Notes under the pieces: generated by a model
The model's database searches: none
What the model saw: the letters and a program-made list of their open reading frames with translations, nothing else
Told to the model about the DNA's origin: nothing
Source of the DNA: Deltaproteobacteria bacterium
Lineage (GTDB): Bacteria; Desulfobacterota; Anaeroferrophillalia; Anaeroferrophillales; Tharpellaceae
Length of the DNA stretch: 17,906 nt
Assembly (NCBI GenBank): GCA_030640695.1
Contig: DAOWIX010000020.1
Span: 1 to 17,906 of the forward strand
Reading direction: 5' to 3'
Translations under genes and position numbers: made by a program
Shown: piece by piece, positions 1 through 7,337 of the stretch
How the letters are laid out: each line of letters begins with the position of its first letter
Numbering within the stretch: the stretch's first letter is position 1

Positions 1-39
1 GCAGAGGGCCAGAATCGTGAATAGTGCAATACGTTTCAT
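1..39 (-). CDS. Start of an exported protein, possibly an MtrB/PioB-type porin (partial)
   Basis: Only the first 13 codons lie in the window, reading MKRIALFTILALC on the minus strand; the gene continues past the left edge. The ATG is preceded by a strong ribosome binding site (AAGGAG, six bases upstream), and the start lies only 19 bases after the stop of the decahaem cytochrome, so the two are almost certainly co-transcribed. Two basic residues followed by a hydrophobic run look like the beginning of a Sec signal peptide. In MtrA/DmsE/PioA loci the partner gene is usually an outer-membrane beta-barrel (MtrB/DmsF/PioB), which would fit. That identity rests on context only; another exported cytochrome is equally possible from 13 residues. 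Confidence 0.6.
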   Translation of the reverse strand, partial: MKRIALFTILALC

Positions 40-58
40 GATCTCTCCTTCCGTCATA

Positions 59-1063
59 TTATCTGGTTAAAGCCCGACCCTGTCCGGGGACCGTCTGGGA
101 TGGCAGATCGCTGCCGTGAATCTGGGGATGACACTGGGTACACTTGGTCGCATAAGCCTTGGCCCAGAGAGTTTTATCTCCGTTGAAGGTCGCATCCGCG
201 TCCACAGGGTTACCCATCCAATCGGTAATTATACCTGTCGGACTTGAGGTCCGTCCGGCGTGGAAATGAGGCTCATGACACTGCAGGCAGAGATAAGGCT
301 CATTGGCTTTCAGCAAATTATTGGAGACCGTCCCATGGGCATCATGACAAATTGTACAATCATCGGATACCGGAGAGTGTTCAAAAACAAACGGCCCCTG
401 ATAGCGGGCATGACAATTTAAGCAGAGGTCGTTGAGACGCTCATCGGTCTTCAAACCTTTAACCATCGAACCATGATTGGCATGACAGTCGCTGCAGACC
501 ATTTTCCCTTCCTTGACCGGATGATGGGAAGGATAGTACATTTTCGCCCGTTCAAGTGCATGACACTCATAACAGAGCTCCGGTTCAGCTTTCTCCAGTG
601 AATTTTCTGCGACCGGAGGACTGTGAATCTTATGACAGCTTAAACAACCGACATCATTCATCGGATGAGCCGTACCAGCCCAATCAAAATGGGCGCCATC
701 ACTGTGACAACGCAGACAGACAGCTGATGCCGTCCCGGGATCCATCTCTTCAAAAGAGATGACTTGGGCGGGATCTTCCGATTCCGCATGCAGACTCGCA
801 GGACCATGACAGGTCTCACAACCCTTCATACCGATAGCCGTCTCCTTGGCCAAAATACGATCATGGATAGATCCGCTGAAGGCTGCTGCCAAAGTGTCAT
901 GGCAGTCAGCACATGACTCGCTACCGACAAACTGGGCCCCTTCAACGGGCACCGGCAACTTGAGGACGCTGGCCCTTTGATTACTCAAAGTCGTACAGGC
1001 GGTGATGCTCATGGCTAGCACCATCAGCAAACCTGCACCCAGCATAATCCAATGCTTTCTCAT
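59..1063 (-). CDS. Decahaem c-type cytochrome lipoprotein, MtrA/DmsE/PioA family
   Basis: The 334-residue product contains ten CXXCH haem-binding motifs (CADCH, CETCH, CLRCH, CLSCH, CYECH, CSDCH, CLNCH, CTICH, CLQCH, CTQCH). Length and haem number match the MtrA/DmsE/PioA decahaem family (MtrA is about 333 residues), which carries electrons across the outer membrane inside a porin partner. I chose the ATG at 1063 because it has a GAGAGAGG site eight bases upstream and begins a clean signal peptide (MRKHW, then a hydrophobic stretch) ending in a lipobox ITAC, with Cys23 the predicted lipidated residue. The frame stays open upstream to a GTG at 1192, but that extension is Cys/Arg-rich and would bury the signal peptide. 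The C-terminal tail after the last haem (QIHGS, then GQGRALTR) resembles the family as I know it. Lipidation differs from soluble periplasmic MtrA and suggests membrane anchoring. Subfamily assignment is less certain than the haem count. Confidence 0.9.
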   Translation of the reverse strand: MRKHWIMLGAGLLMVLAMSITACTTLSNQRASVLKLPVPVEGAQFVGSESCADCHDTLAAAFSGSIHDRILAKETAIGMKGCETCHGPASLHAESEDPAQVISFEEMDPGTASAVCLRCHSDGAHFDWAGTAHPMNDVGCLSCHKIHSPPVAENSLEKAEPELCYECHALERAKMYYPSHHPVKEGKMVCSDCHANHGSMVKGLKTDERLNDLCLNCHARYQGPFVFEHSPVSDDCTICHDAHGTVSNNLLKANEPYLCLQCHEPHFHAGRTSSPTGIITDWMGNPVDADATFNGDKTLWAKAYATKCTQCHPQIHGSDLPSQTVPGQGRALTR

Positions 1064-1105
1064 GTTAATAACCTCTCTCTTCTCCTCGTTAAAAATCTTT
1101 CTGGC

Positions 1106-1184
1106 CCTGCCTAATAGACAGGATCTACAAAATGTGATCCCCCTCCCTGGGGAGCACCGGCAACAAATAATCTTTTTATTGCCG
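1106..1184 (-). promoter_or_regulatory. Structured 5' leader of the cytochrome gene
   Basis: Reading on the minus strand, four inverted repeats follow one another. CGGCAA pairs with TTGCCG (1158-1184), with further AT pairs inside. The next, adjacent, has arms TCCCC and GGGGA flanked by GTG and CAC (1134-1157). GGATC pairs with GATCC (1121-1140). CCTG pairs with CAGG (1106-1122). The second and third overlap and cannot form together; the third and fourth also overlap. A T-run lies about ten bases past the last one (1091-1095). A purine-rich GGAGG sits just upstream (near 1193-1197). The layout resembles a regulatory leader with alternative folds, but I recognise no known riboswitch class, so the function is open. 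Confidence 0.35.
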
Positions 1185-1311
1185 CATTCCACCTCCTTTC
1201 ACAATTAGTTATTATTACGTTTAGACTACACCTAACAACCATCTTGCAAACCGTTAAAGCGTATTAAAATAATCCTTAATACTATTACAAAATGTATTGG
1301 TATTTTGAATT

Positions 1312-1340
1312 CTTCTAATTGATTTTATTGCTTATGTCAA
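1312..1340 (-). promoter_or_regulatory. Candidate sigma70-type promoter for the cytochrome operon
   Basis: On the minus strand a perfect -35 box TTGACA (1335-1340) is followed, 17 bases later, by TAGAAG (1312-1317), a 4/6 match to the -10 consensus. Transcription would start near 1305 and give a leader of about 240 bases containing the inverted repeats at 1106-1184. The AT-richness of the region raises the chance of a coincidental match. Confidence 0.4.
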
Positions 1341-1744
1341 TCATTAAAATAAGCTCATTTCTAATCTTATTGTGAAAAAAATATTACTATACAATCTTTA
1401 TATTCATATATTTACGAGCCACTACACCAGTTTAAGCCAATGTGATTTTAATATAAAATTGTCCTTTATACCCACCTTTCCGGCACAGGTCTAAGCTCCT
1501 CAAAAGACCACATCAATCCATCTGCGAGAGTCGAATAGAGGCCCATTACTACATCTTTAAATCACCTTTTTTAACACCTTTAACCTTATTGCTTGTCTTT
1601 ATAGTTTTTTTTTGCTAAGAAGCCGCCCTTGCCATAGAATCCACTAAACTGGAATGTGTTTTTTGCCGGAACCTGCAAAAGACATTTCACCTTTTCATAA
1701 TTTAGAATCATTGAACCCAAGCCCTATAGAGTGAGGAATAATTC

Positions 1745-2614
1745 ATGGGTTTACAATTGATAGTAACCGTAAAACAGGTACCAGACACTCACAATGTGTC
1801 AGGTGATGCCATGAAAGATGATGGCACCGTAAACCGTGCCGCACTTCCGACAATCTTCAACCCTGAAGACCTGAATGCCCTGGAAGAAGCTTTGCAGATA
1901 AAAGAGCTCACCGGAGGTAGTGTTACCTGCATCTCTATGGGGCCTCCAAATGCTGTTGAAGTATTAAAGGAGTGCCTCTACAGGGGCGCCGACGATGTCA
2001 TTCTGATTTCTGATCGCCGCTTTGCCGGAGCCGACACGCTCGCAACTTCGTATGCCCTGAAATGTGCCATCGAACGCGTCGGCGAATATGATCTGATTCT
2101 TTGCGGCCGCCAGGCAATAGATGGTGATACGGCTCAAGTAGGCCCCCAGATTGCGGAAAAGTTGAATATAAATCAACTTACCTGCATATCTGCAATAACT
2201 GCTGTGGACGAAGAGTCGATCACCGTAAAACGCTCGGTCGAAGATGGCTATGAGATTGTTAAAAGCCAGTTTCCAGCACTTCTCACGATAACCGGAACCG
2301 CCAACGAACCCCGCCCGGCCAACGCTAAAAAAGTAATGACCTATAAAAATATCGGCAAAGAGATGTGCAATACATCTTATGACGAAAGCTACATAGCTTC
2401 AGACTCTTGTGCCATTCTCAATCATGTTAAAGAGTGGAACGTGGAGGCGATCTCAGCCGACCCGGAACAGTGCGGCCTCTCCGGCTCACCGACCAAGGTC
2501 AAAAAGATTCAAAGCGTGGTACTCTCGGCTTGCGAAAGTCGACAGGTTGCAAATAGTGATGCCGGAGTCGCTGAATTGATACACGAGTTGATTGAAGAAA
2601 ATATTATCGGTTGA
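1745..2614 (+). CDS. etfB: Electron transfer flavoprotein, beta subunit
   Basis: This is the small subunit of the heterodimeric flavoprotein that accepts electrons from acyl-CoA dehydrogenases in the cytoplasm. The N-terminus (IVTVKQVPDT) and the nucleotide-binding signature CGRQAIDGDTAQVGP (residues 120-134) are diagnostic of the family. The product has 289 residues, some 25-40 longer than typical EtfB, the excess being a C-terminal tail after about residue 250. The GRQAIDGDTAQVGP version resembles EtfB from anaerobes and electron-bifurcating complexes more than the mitochondrial type (QAIDDDxNQTGQ); this is a resemblance from memory, not a test. The ATG has GAGGA seven bases upstream. EtfA and an acyl-CoA dehydrogenase follow on the same strand, but a 143-base repeat-like spacer separates etfB from etfA. 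Confidence 0.93.
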   Translation: MGLQLIVTVKQVPDTHNVSGDAMKDDGTVNRAALPTIFNPEDLNALEEALQIKELTGGSVTCISMGPPNAVEVLKECLYRGADDVILISDRRFAGADTLATSYALKCAIERVGEYDLILCGRQAIDGDTAQVGPQIAEKLNINQLTCISAITAVDEESITVKRSVEDGYEIVKSQFPALLTITGTANEPRPANAKKVMTYKNIGKEMCNTSYDESYIASDSCAILNHVKEWNVEAISADPEQCGLSGSPTKVKKIQSVVLSACESRQVANSDAGVAELIHELIEENIIG

Positions 2615-2617
2615 TAA

Positions 2618-2750
2618 ATTCTCAAAAAGTCTCTTTTGGATGGCTACTTTATATTTATATGTTCCGATGCGAGGCGCGAAAAACCTTAGTCTCTGCGAAG
2701 GTTTTTACGAAACGAAGTTGATGGACGTTTTACATTGCCATCAGGAGTTA
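2618..2750. repeat. Repeat-like spacer between etfB and etfA
   Basis: The spacer contains a perfect 9-bp inverted repeat, AAAAACCTT (2679-2687) and AAGGTTTTT (2698-2706), with a 10-base loop. Near its edges lie roughly complementary motifs, AAAAAGTC on the left and GACGTTTT on the right. The sequence style (AAAAAGTC, GGATGG, TTTTTACGAAACGAAGTTGATGG) reminds me of short dispersed intergenic repeats common in Deltaproteobacteria, and its presence would explain why two normally adjacent genes are 143 bases apart. No second copy exists in this window, so the repeat assignment is inference. Confidence 0.4.
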
Positions 2751-2757
2751 TTAAGGA

Positions 2758-3771
2758 ATGGATAGCAAAAAAAATGTAATGGTTTTCATTGAAGCCCGCA
2801 ACTCCAAGGTTGCTGAAGTCAGTCTCGAACTGGTTAGCGCTGCTGACCGTTTGGCTCAGGAGCTCGGAGGGTGCGTCGAAGCGGTCGCTCTGGGCCACAA
2901 CCTTGATAAAGAACTCAAAGCCCTCGGCCACTATGGTTGTCGGTGGGTTTATTACACTGATGATGAACGTTTAACCCATTTCACCTCAGTCCCCTACGCT
3001 AAGACTGTCGTCCAGATAATCAAAAAATATAAGCCCGGCATTGTTCTTTTCGGCGCGACAACCATGGGCCGTGATGTTGCACCCCGGGTTGCTTCAGCCC
3101 TAAAGTGCGGGCTGACTGCCGATTGTACCGATTTACAAATCGGCGAACACAAGATTCAAGATACCATCTACGAAAACACCCTTATGCAGATTCGTCCAGC
3201 TTTTGGTGGCAATATTATTGCAACCATTGTCTCACCCGAGAGTGTGCCCAGCATGGCAACGGTTCGGGAAGGGGTAATGAAAATGAACTCCGCCGATACC
3301 AGCAAAACGGTTGAGATCATTAAAGAGCCTTGCATAATTGATGATAATGACTTTCTCACTGAAGTTCTGGAAGTGATCCTTGAAGAAAAACAGGTCAACT
3401 TGAAAGCGGCTCAAATCATTGTTTCAGCCGGAATGGGGGCCAGCGATCCCGAAAGCATCACTCTGGCTAAAGAGTTGGCCAAGGTTCTGGGCGGTGAATT
3501 GGGCTGTTCCCGACCGGTAGTCGACTCGGGAATCCTTGACAAAGATCATCAAGTCGGGCAGACGGGCATAACCGTACGCCCCAACCTCTATATCGCTTGC
3601 GGAATTTCCGGACAGATCCAACACCGGGCCGGCATGTCTGAAGCCAAGCGAATTATCGCCATCAACAAAGATCCCCAAGCCCCTATTTTTGCCCTTGCCC
3701 ATTACGCCATTGTCGGCGAAGTAAAAGATGTGTTGGGCAAGATGCTCAAAGCCTACAAGACTAAACTTTAG
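2758..3771 (+). CDS. etfA: Electron transfer flavoprotein, alpha subunit
   Basis: The 337-residue product is a full-length EtfA. The N-terminal half carries the alpha/beta fold that packs on EtfB. The C-terminal FAD domain shows CSRPVVDSG with Arg252, GQTG (residues 267-270) and GISGQIQH (282-289), where most relatives have GAIQH, followed by INKDPQAPIFALAHYAIVG, where many relatives have a YxIVGD-type ending. These are the FAD-contacting motifs of the family. The ATG at 2758 is preceded by AGGAG ten bases upstream, and an AAGGA directly abuts it. With EtfB it would take electrons from the acyl-CoA dehydrogenase encoded ten bases downstream and pass them to an ETF:quinone oxidoreductase or another acceptor not encoded in this window. 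Confidence 0.94.
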   Translation: MDSKKNVMVFIEARNSKVAEVSLELVSAADRLAQELGGCVEAVALGHNLDKELKALGHYGCRWVYYTDDERLTHFTSVPYAKTVVQIIKKYKPGIVLFGATTMGRDVAPRVASALKCGLTADCTDLQIGEHKIQDTIYENTLMQIRPAFGGNIIATIVSPESVPSMATVREGVMKMNSADTSKTVEIIKEPCIIDDNDFLTEVLEVILEEKQVNLKAAQIIVSAGMGASDPESITLAKELAKVLGGELGCSRPVVDSGILDKDHQVGQTGITVRPNLYIACGISGQIQHRAGMSEAKRIIAINKDPQAPIFALAHYAIVGEVKDVLGKMLKAYKTKL

Positions 3772-3781
3772 GAGTCCGATA

Positions 3782-5503
3782 ATGGCTAATTTTTATCGAG
3801 ATAATGCAGATATTCTCTTCCATATGCGCAACTTGGATATGACTCGAGTCATCGACTTAAAAGAGGATGGCTTCAGCGAAAAAGAGAGTTCCCCCTTCGC
3901 CCCGAAAGATGAACCTGATGCGCTGGATAATTACGACAGGGTACTGGAAATTGTCGGCGAAATTGCCGGTGATTTTGCCGACCCCAGAGCCCGAGAAGTT
4001 GACGAAGAAGGGGCCACGTTTGCTGATGGAGAGGTAACTTATCCTAAAGGCATTAGAGAGACAGTCGCCCGCATTAACCAGGCAGACCTGGCCGGTTTTA
4101 CGATGCCCCGGGAATATGGCGGCATCAATATGCCGATCACTATTTTTTCGGCTGCGATTGAAATTATTTCTCGAGCTGATGCTTCATTGATGCTGGTCTT
4201 TGGCCTCCAGGGTTTAAGTGATACAATCTGCAAATTCGGCTCGGAAGAGCAGAAACAGCGCCACCTGCCGCGTTTTGCCAGCGGTGAAGTGATGGGTTCA
4301 ATGGCCTTAACCGAACCCGATTCCGGTTCTGATCTGCAATCGGTCATGCTCCGGGCAACCCAGGATGAAGATGGCACTTGGCGTCTAAATGGGGTAAAGC
4401 GCTTCATCACCAATGGCTGCGGCGATATCTCCTTAGTTATGGCGCGCTCGGAAGCGGGCACAACCAGCGGCCGGGGACTCTCGCTCTTCATCTATGAGCG
4501 AGATCAGGACATGAAAGTCCGGCGCATCGAACATAAATTGGGGATCACAGGCTCACCGACCTGCGAAATGCAATTTAACAATGCCAAAGCTGAACTCTTA
4601 GGCAAACGCAAATTAGGGTTGATTAAATATACCATCTATCTGATGAATGGGGCCCGCTTGGCGGTCGCCGCCCAGTCGGTGGGAATTGCGGAAGCAGCCT
4701 ACCGCAAAGCCTACGCCTATGCCAACGACCGGACCCAGTTCAAACAGCCGATACGTGATTTTGCCGTGATCTATGAGATGTTGACCGACATGAAGGTAGC
4801 AATCGAAGCCTCCCGCTCACTGGTCTTTGAAACCTCACGCATTGTCGATATTAAAGAGGGTATTGAGGAGCGTGTTGAAAAACATCCGGATCGCGCCGCA
4901 GATCTCAAGGATGATCTCAAACGTTACACCAGATTCGCTTCCCTGTTTACACCTTTGGCTAAAAGTCTAGCGGCGGAGATGGCCAATAAAGTCTGTTATG
5001 ATGCCATCCAGATTCACGGTGGTGTGGGATTTACCAAAGAGTTCGATGTTGAGCGCCATTATCGCGACGCTCGTATTACAAATATATATGAAGGTACAAC
5101 CCAACTCCAAGCACTTGCGGCTCTGGGCGGCATAATTGCCGGCGTGGTTTCAGAACGTTTAAGTGAGTATGAAGAGAGTTTCAACTTTTCCACCGTTGCC
5201 GAGCTTATTAAACCAACCCAAAAAATGCGCTCGCACCTGGAAATGGCAATCTCCTATATAAAAGAGAAAGGAGACGCCGTTTACCAGGAGTTTCACGCGA
5301 CCAGACTGGTCAACATGACTACAGACGTAATCAACGCCTACCTGTTATGCCAGAACGCCCTTCATTCGGAACGTAAAAAAACAGTTGCCAAACTCTTTAT
5401 CACCAAGGCTAATTTACGAGTTAAATCTACCCTTGACTACATCCTCGCTAACGACCATAGTTTAATAGACTTGCACGACGAAGTCATTGATAAAGAAGTT
5501 TAA
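3782..5503 (+). CDS. Acyl-CoA dehydrogenase, long form (573 residues)
   Basis: This flavoenzyme oxidises an acyl-CoA to the 2-enoyl-CoA and hands the electrons to ETF. Two family signatures are intact: ALTEPDSGSD (residues 175-184) and the C-terminal block from QIHGGVGFTKEF to NIYEGT. In the latter, Glu437 is at the position of the catalytic base of medium-chain enzymes. At 573 residues it is much longer than the usual 380-400: about 60 extra residues precede the N-terminal helical domain and about 130 follow the catalytic loop. This resembles the long bacterial acyl-CoA dehydrogenase class with an extra C-terminal helical domain. The ATG at 3782 was preferred over one at 3728, inside etfA, because GGAG lies just upstream and the MANFYRDN start looks normal. 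Substrate chain length cannot be read from the sequence. Confidence 0.92.
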   Translation: MANFYRDNADILFHMRNLDMTRVIDLKEDGFSEKESSPFAPKDEPDALDNYDRVLEIVGEIAGDFADPRAREVDEEGATFADGEVTYPKGIRETVARINQADLAGFTMPREYGGINMPITIFSAAIEIISRADASLMLVFGLQGLSDTICKFGSEEQKQRHLPRFASGEVMGSMALTEPDSGSDLQSVMLRATQDEDGTWRLNGVKRFITNGCGDISLVMARSEAGTTSGRGLSLFIYERDQDMKVRRIEHKLGITGSPTCEMQFNNAKAELLGKRKLGLIKYTIYLMNGARLAVAAQSVGIAEAAYRKAYAYANDRTQFKQPIRDFAVIYEMLTDMKVAIEASRSLVFETSRIVDIKEGIEERVEKHPDRAADLKDDLKRYTRFASLFTPLAKSLAAEMANKVCYDAIQIHGGVGFTKEFDVERHYRDARITNIYEGTTQLQALAALGGIIAGVVSERLSEYEESFNFSTVAELIKPTQKMRSHLEMAISYIKEKGDAVYQEFHATRLVNMTTDVINAYLLCQNALHSERKKTVAKLFITKANLRVKSTLDYILANDHSLIDLHDEVIDKEV

Positions 5504-5571
5504 TTTAGAGAGCTGACTGGCATCCAAAGCCTAAGTAGGGCTCACTCTTGAAGCGGGAATAATTTTTAGGC

Positions 5572-5600
5572 TTGACAATGCGCTGACAGCAATATAGAAT
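5572..5600 (+). promoter_or_regulatory. Sigma70-type promoter for rpmF-plsX
   Basis: A perfect TTGACA (5572-5577) is followed at exactly 17 bases by TAGAAT (5595-5600), a 5/6 match to TATAAT. Transcription would begin near 5607 and give a leader of about 68 bases before rpmF. It lies right after the acyl-CoA dehydrogenase gene and marks the boundary between the catabolic cassette and the biosynthetic cluster. Confidence 0.7.
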
Positions 5601-5674
5601 GCTCACCCTTTTTATACTGGAACCAGAAAGCGGAGTTATTTTCCGCATACCCATTTTTTTATTGGAGAGATACA

Positions 5675-5851
5675 ATGGCCGTACCCAAGAGAAGAACATC
5701 CAAAGCTAAGAAAAGACAACGTCGCTCCCATCTAGCCATAATGGCTCCACAAGCCGGCACATGTCCCAACTGCCAGGCCACCACAGTCCCTCACCGGGTC
5801 TGCGCGGCCTGCGGAACCTACAAAGGCGAGACCTTTATTGAAGTCGATTAG
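5675..5851 (+). CDS. rpmF: Ribosomal protein bL32
   Basis: This 58-residue protein of the large ribosomal subunit begins MAVPKRRTSKAKKRQRRSH, the characteristic basic N-terminus of bL32. It carries a zinc ribbon with Cys30-x2-Cys33 and Cys43-x2-Cys46, so it is the zinc-binding (C+) type rather than the cysteine-free paralogue that some bacteria use under zinc limitation. The ATG has GGAGAG eight bases upstream. The pairing rpmF-plsX is widely conserved in bacteria, linking ribosome and membrane-lipid genes. The DUF177/YceD gene that often precedes rpmF is absent here; the acyl-CoA dehydrogenase gene sits there instead. Confidence 0.97.
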   Translation: MAVPKRRTSKAKKRQRRSHLAIMAPQAGTCPNCQATTVPHRVCAACGTYKGETFIEVD

Positions 5852-5859
5852 AACTCTAC

Positions 5860-5879
5860 GGTTCTCTAACTAGGGAACC
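5860..5879 (+). other. Small hairpin after rpmF
   Basis: GGTTCTC (5860-5866) can pair with GGGAACC (5873-5879) around a 6-base loop, with one G-U pair. No T-run follows, so it is not a classical terminator. It may stabilise the rpmF message end or mark processing between rpmF and plsX, which are 177 bases apart. The rest of that gap shows no gene. Confidence 0.35.
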
Positions 5880-6028
5880 TGCCCGAAAATGCCATTTCCC
5901 CTCAAATCTTCGTTATTTTTTTGAAATGTTCGGAATAGCAACTAGATACCGGCCCCTATTTTGAAAAAAAGCCTCAACTTGAGAAAAATCGCTCTCCTCG
6001 GACAACCGCCTAAAGGCCGGCGCCTCTC

Positions 6029-7123
6029 ATGAAAATCGCTGTTGACGCTATGGGTGGAGACCAAGCTCCACAAGAAATCATCGCCGGAGCAATTGACGCC
6101 GCCAAAAGTTTGAACCTGCAGATCATTCTGGTCGGAATTCAGGAACGAATAGAGCTCGAACTCGAAAAACACGACATCAAAAATCTGCCGATTTTCATTC
6201 AACCGGCAGCGGAAGTCGTGACCATGGATGACTCTCCGAGCAAGGCCATGCGGCGCAAACGCGAATCCTCCATCGCCGTCGGACTCAGACTGGTACGTGA
6301 TGGTCGCGCCCAAGGTTTCATCTCGGCAGGTAATTCCGGTGCCACCATGGCCATCGCTATGGTGACCTTGAAAAAGCTCAGAGGCATAGATCGACCCGCC
6401 ATTGTCACCTGCCTACCCACCTTAAAAGAACCCGTAACCATCCTTGATGTCGGCGGCAATGTCGACTGCACCCCCCTGCATCTGGCCCAATTCGCAATCA
6501 TGGGTAGCGTTTACGCCCAACGGGTTTTAAATCGTCAACTCCCCAAAATCGGACTTTTAAGTAACGGCGAAGAGGAGAGTAAAGGCAACGAGCTGACTCG
6601 GGCCACGCATGAACTCCTTAAAAACAGCCCTTTAAACTATTTGGGTTCGGTTGAAGGGCGAGATATTTTCCCGGGTGATATCGATGTTATTGTTTGTGAC
6701 GGGTTCGTAGGCAACATCGTCTTGAAAACCTCCGAAGGCTTGGCTTTGGCCATGACCAGCATCTTGCGCGAAGAGCTAACTGCCAGCATCACCCGCAAAA
6801 CCGGAGCCTGGCTCTGCCGAAACGGCTTAAAGGATATGAAAAAGAGGGTTGATTACGCCGAATACGGGGGTGCACCTCTACTCGGCATCAACGGCAACTG
6901 CTTCATCGCCCACGGATCTTCGTGCCGCAAAGCCATCAAAAACGGAATTCGCCTCTGTGCCGAGTTCTCCGAACAACGCGTTAACGACCACCTCCTCAAC
7001 GAACTCGACAAAAACCATGAGATCCAGAAACTTCTCCCCAAAAAGAAGCTCTGGAACCAGATCAAAGAGAGAATAATTGCCAAGGACGCAACCGAAACTA
7101 GCCCGGACGAAGAAGAATCATAA
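6029..7123 (+). CDS. plsX: Phosphate acyltransferase PlsX
   Basis: PlsX converts acyl-ACP and phosphate to acyl-phosphate, the donor used by PlsY to make lysophosphatidate; it is a peripheral membrane enzyme. The start MKIAVDAMGGDQAP, the GFISAGNSGATMA block, LDVGGNVDC, VCDGFVGNIVLKTSEG and the GGAPLLGINGNCFIAHG block are all family hallmarks in the right order. The product has 364 residues, about 20-30 more than usual, owing to a charged tail after about residue 335 (ending PDEEES). The ribosome binding site is weak (AAAGG about 13 bases upstream), so translation may be modest relative to rpmF. In most bacteria fabH follows directly; here it does not. Confidence 0.96.
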   Translation: MKIAVDAMGGDQAPQEIIAGAIDAAKSLNLQIILVGIQERIELELEKHDIKNLPIFIQPAAEVVTMDDSPSKAMRRKRESSIAVGLRLVRDGRAQGFISAGNSGATMAIAMVTLKKLRGIDRPAIVTCLPTLKEPVTILDVGGNVDCTPLHLAQFAIMGSVYAQRVLNRQLPKIGLLSNGEEESKGNELTRATHELLKNSPLNYLGSVEGRDIFPGDIDVIVCDGFVGNIVLKTSEGLALAMTSILREELTASITRKTGAWLCRNGLKDMKKRVDYAEYGGAPLLGINGNCFIAHGSSCRKAIKNGIRLCAEFSEQRVNDHLLNELDKNHEIQKLLPKKKLWNQIKERIIAKDATETSPDEEES

Positions 7124-7209
7124 TCCACCCCTAATCCCGTCTAAACCCTTCAAGGGAGCCAACAAAAAAACCACCGCCCATTAAAATGTGTTAATTTTTT
7201 TGGTTTTTA

Positions 7210-7239
7210 TTGACATTTACCCATCTAAACCGCTATATT
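7210..7239 (+). promoter_or_regulatory. Sigma70-type promoter for fabD-fabG-acpP
   Basis: A perfect TTGACA (7210-7215) is separated by 18 bases from TATATT (7234-7239), a 5/6 match. Transcription would start near 7246 and give a leader of about 110 bases. Just downstream, TAAGTTGACTTA (7252-7263) is a 5-bp-arm dyad next to the palindrome TTAATTAA (7261-7268), a plausible operator position for a fatty-acid regulator. No particular regulator can be named from the sequence. Confidence 0.7.
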
Positions 7240-7249
7240 GCAGTGTTTT

Positions 7250-7337
7250 AGTAAGTTGACTTAATTAAGGATGAGGCGGAAACGTTAATAAGCGCAGCAA
7301 ACAGCAAGTGTTGCTAAAGAAGCTGGCAACACTTACT
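7250..7337 (+). promoter_or_regulatory. fabD leader with two competing stems
   Basis: AAGTGTTGC (7306-7314) and GCAACACTT (7326-7334) form a perfect 9-bp stem with an 11-base loop, ending 12 bases before the fabD ribosome binding site. AGTAAGT (7250-7256) can instead pair with ACTTACT (7331-7337), which overlaps the 3' arm of that stem, so the two folds exclude each other in part. This could be a leader switch or simply a DNA dyad bound by a regulator; I recognise no known class. Confidence 0.35.

Larger units (their letters stand above)
1064..1744. other. Divergent intergenic region, AT-rich
   Basis: This 681-base stretch separates the minus-strand cytochrome operon from the plus-strand etf cassette. 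I find no convincing gene in it. The part nearest the cytochrome (about 1085-1197) is GC-richer and full of small inverted repeats, described separately. Positions 1200-1480 are strongly AT-rich with one good minus-strand promoter-like pair. Positions 1480-1740 hold no strong promoter match for etfB that I can recognise, although an etfB promoter must lie somewhere here; the etfB ribosome binding site (GAGGA, 1733-1737) closes the region. Confidence 0.7.

Noticed and set aside
1064..1192. N-terminal extension of the cytochrome to a GTG at 1192
   Set aside because: It would put 43 Cys/Arg-rich residues before a clear signal peptide and lipobox, and its GTG overlaps the purine-rich GGAGG so spacing is wrong. 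The ATG at 1063 has a proper ribosome binding site.
1085..1200. GEMM (c-di-GMP) or cobalamin riboswitch in the cytochrome leader
   Set aside because: The leader is structured, but the conserved sequence blocks of these classes are not present on the minus strand.
4039..4491. Long open frames opposite real genes (for example within the acyl-CoA dehydrogenase and rpiB-glyA genes)
   Set aside because: Their translations have no recognisable domains and lie wholly inside strongly supported genes; they are reading-frame shadows.
5504..5571. Terminator after the acyl-CoA dehydrogenase gene
   Set aside because: GCCTAA and TTAGGC are inverted copies, but they are more than 30 bases apart and no T-run follows the second arm.
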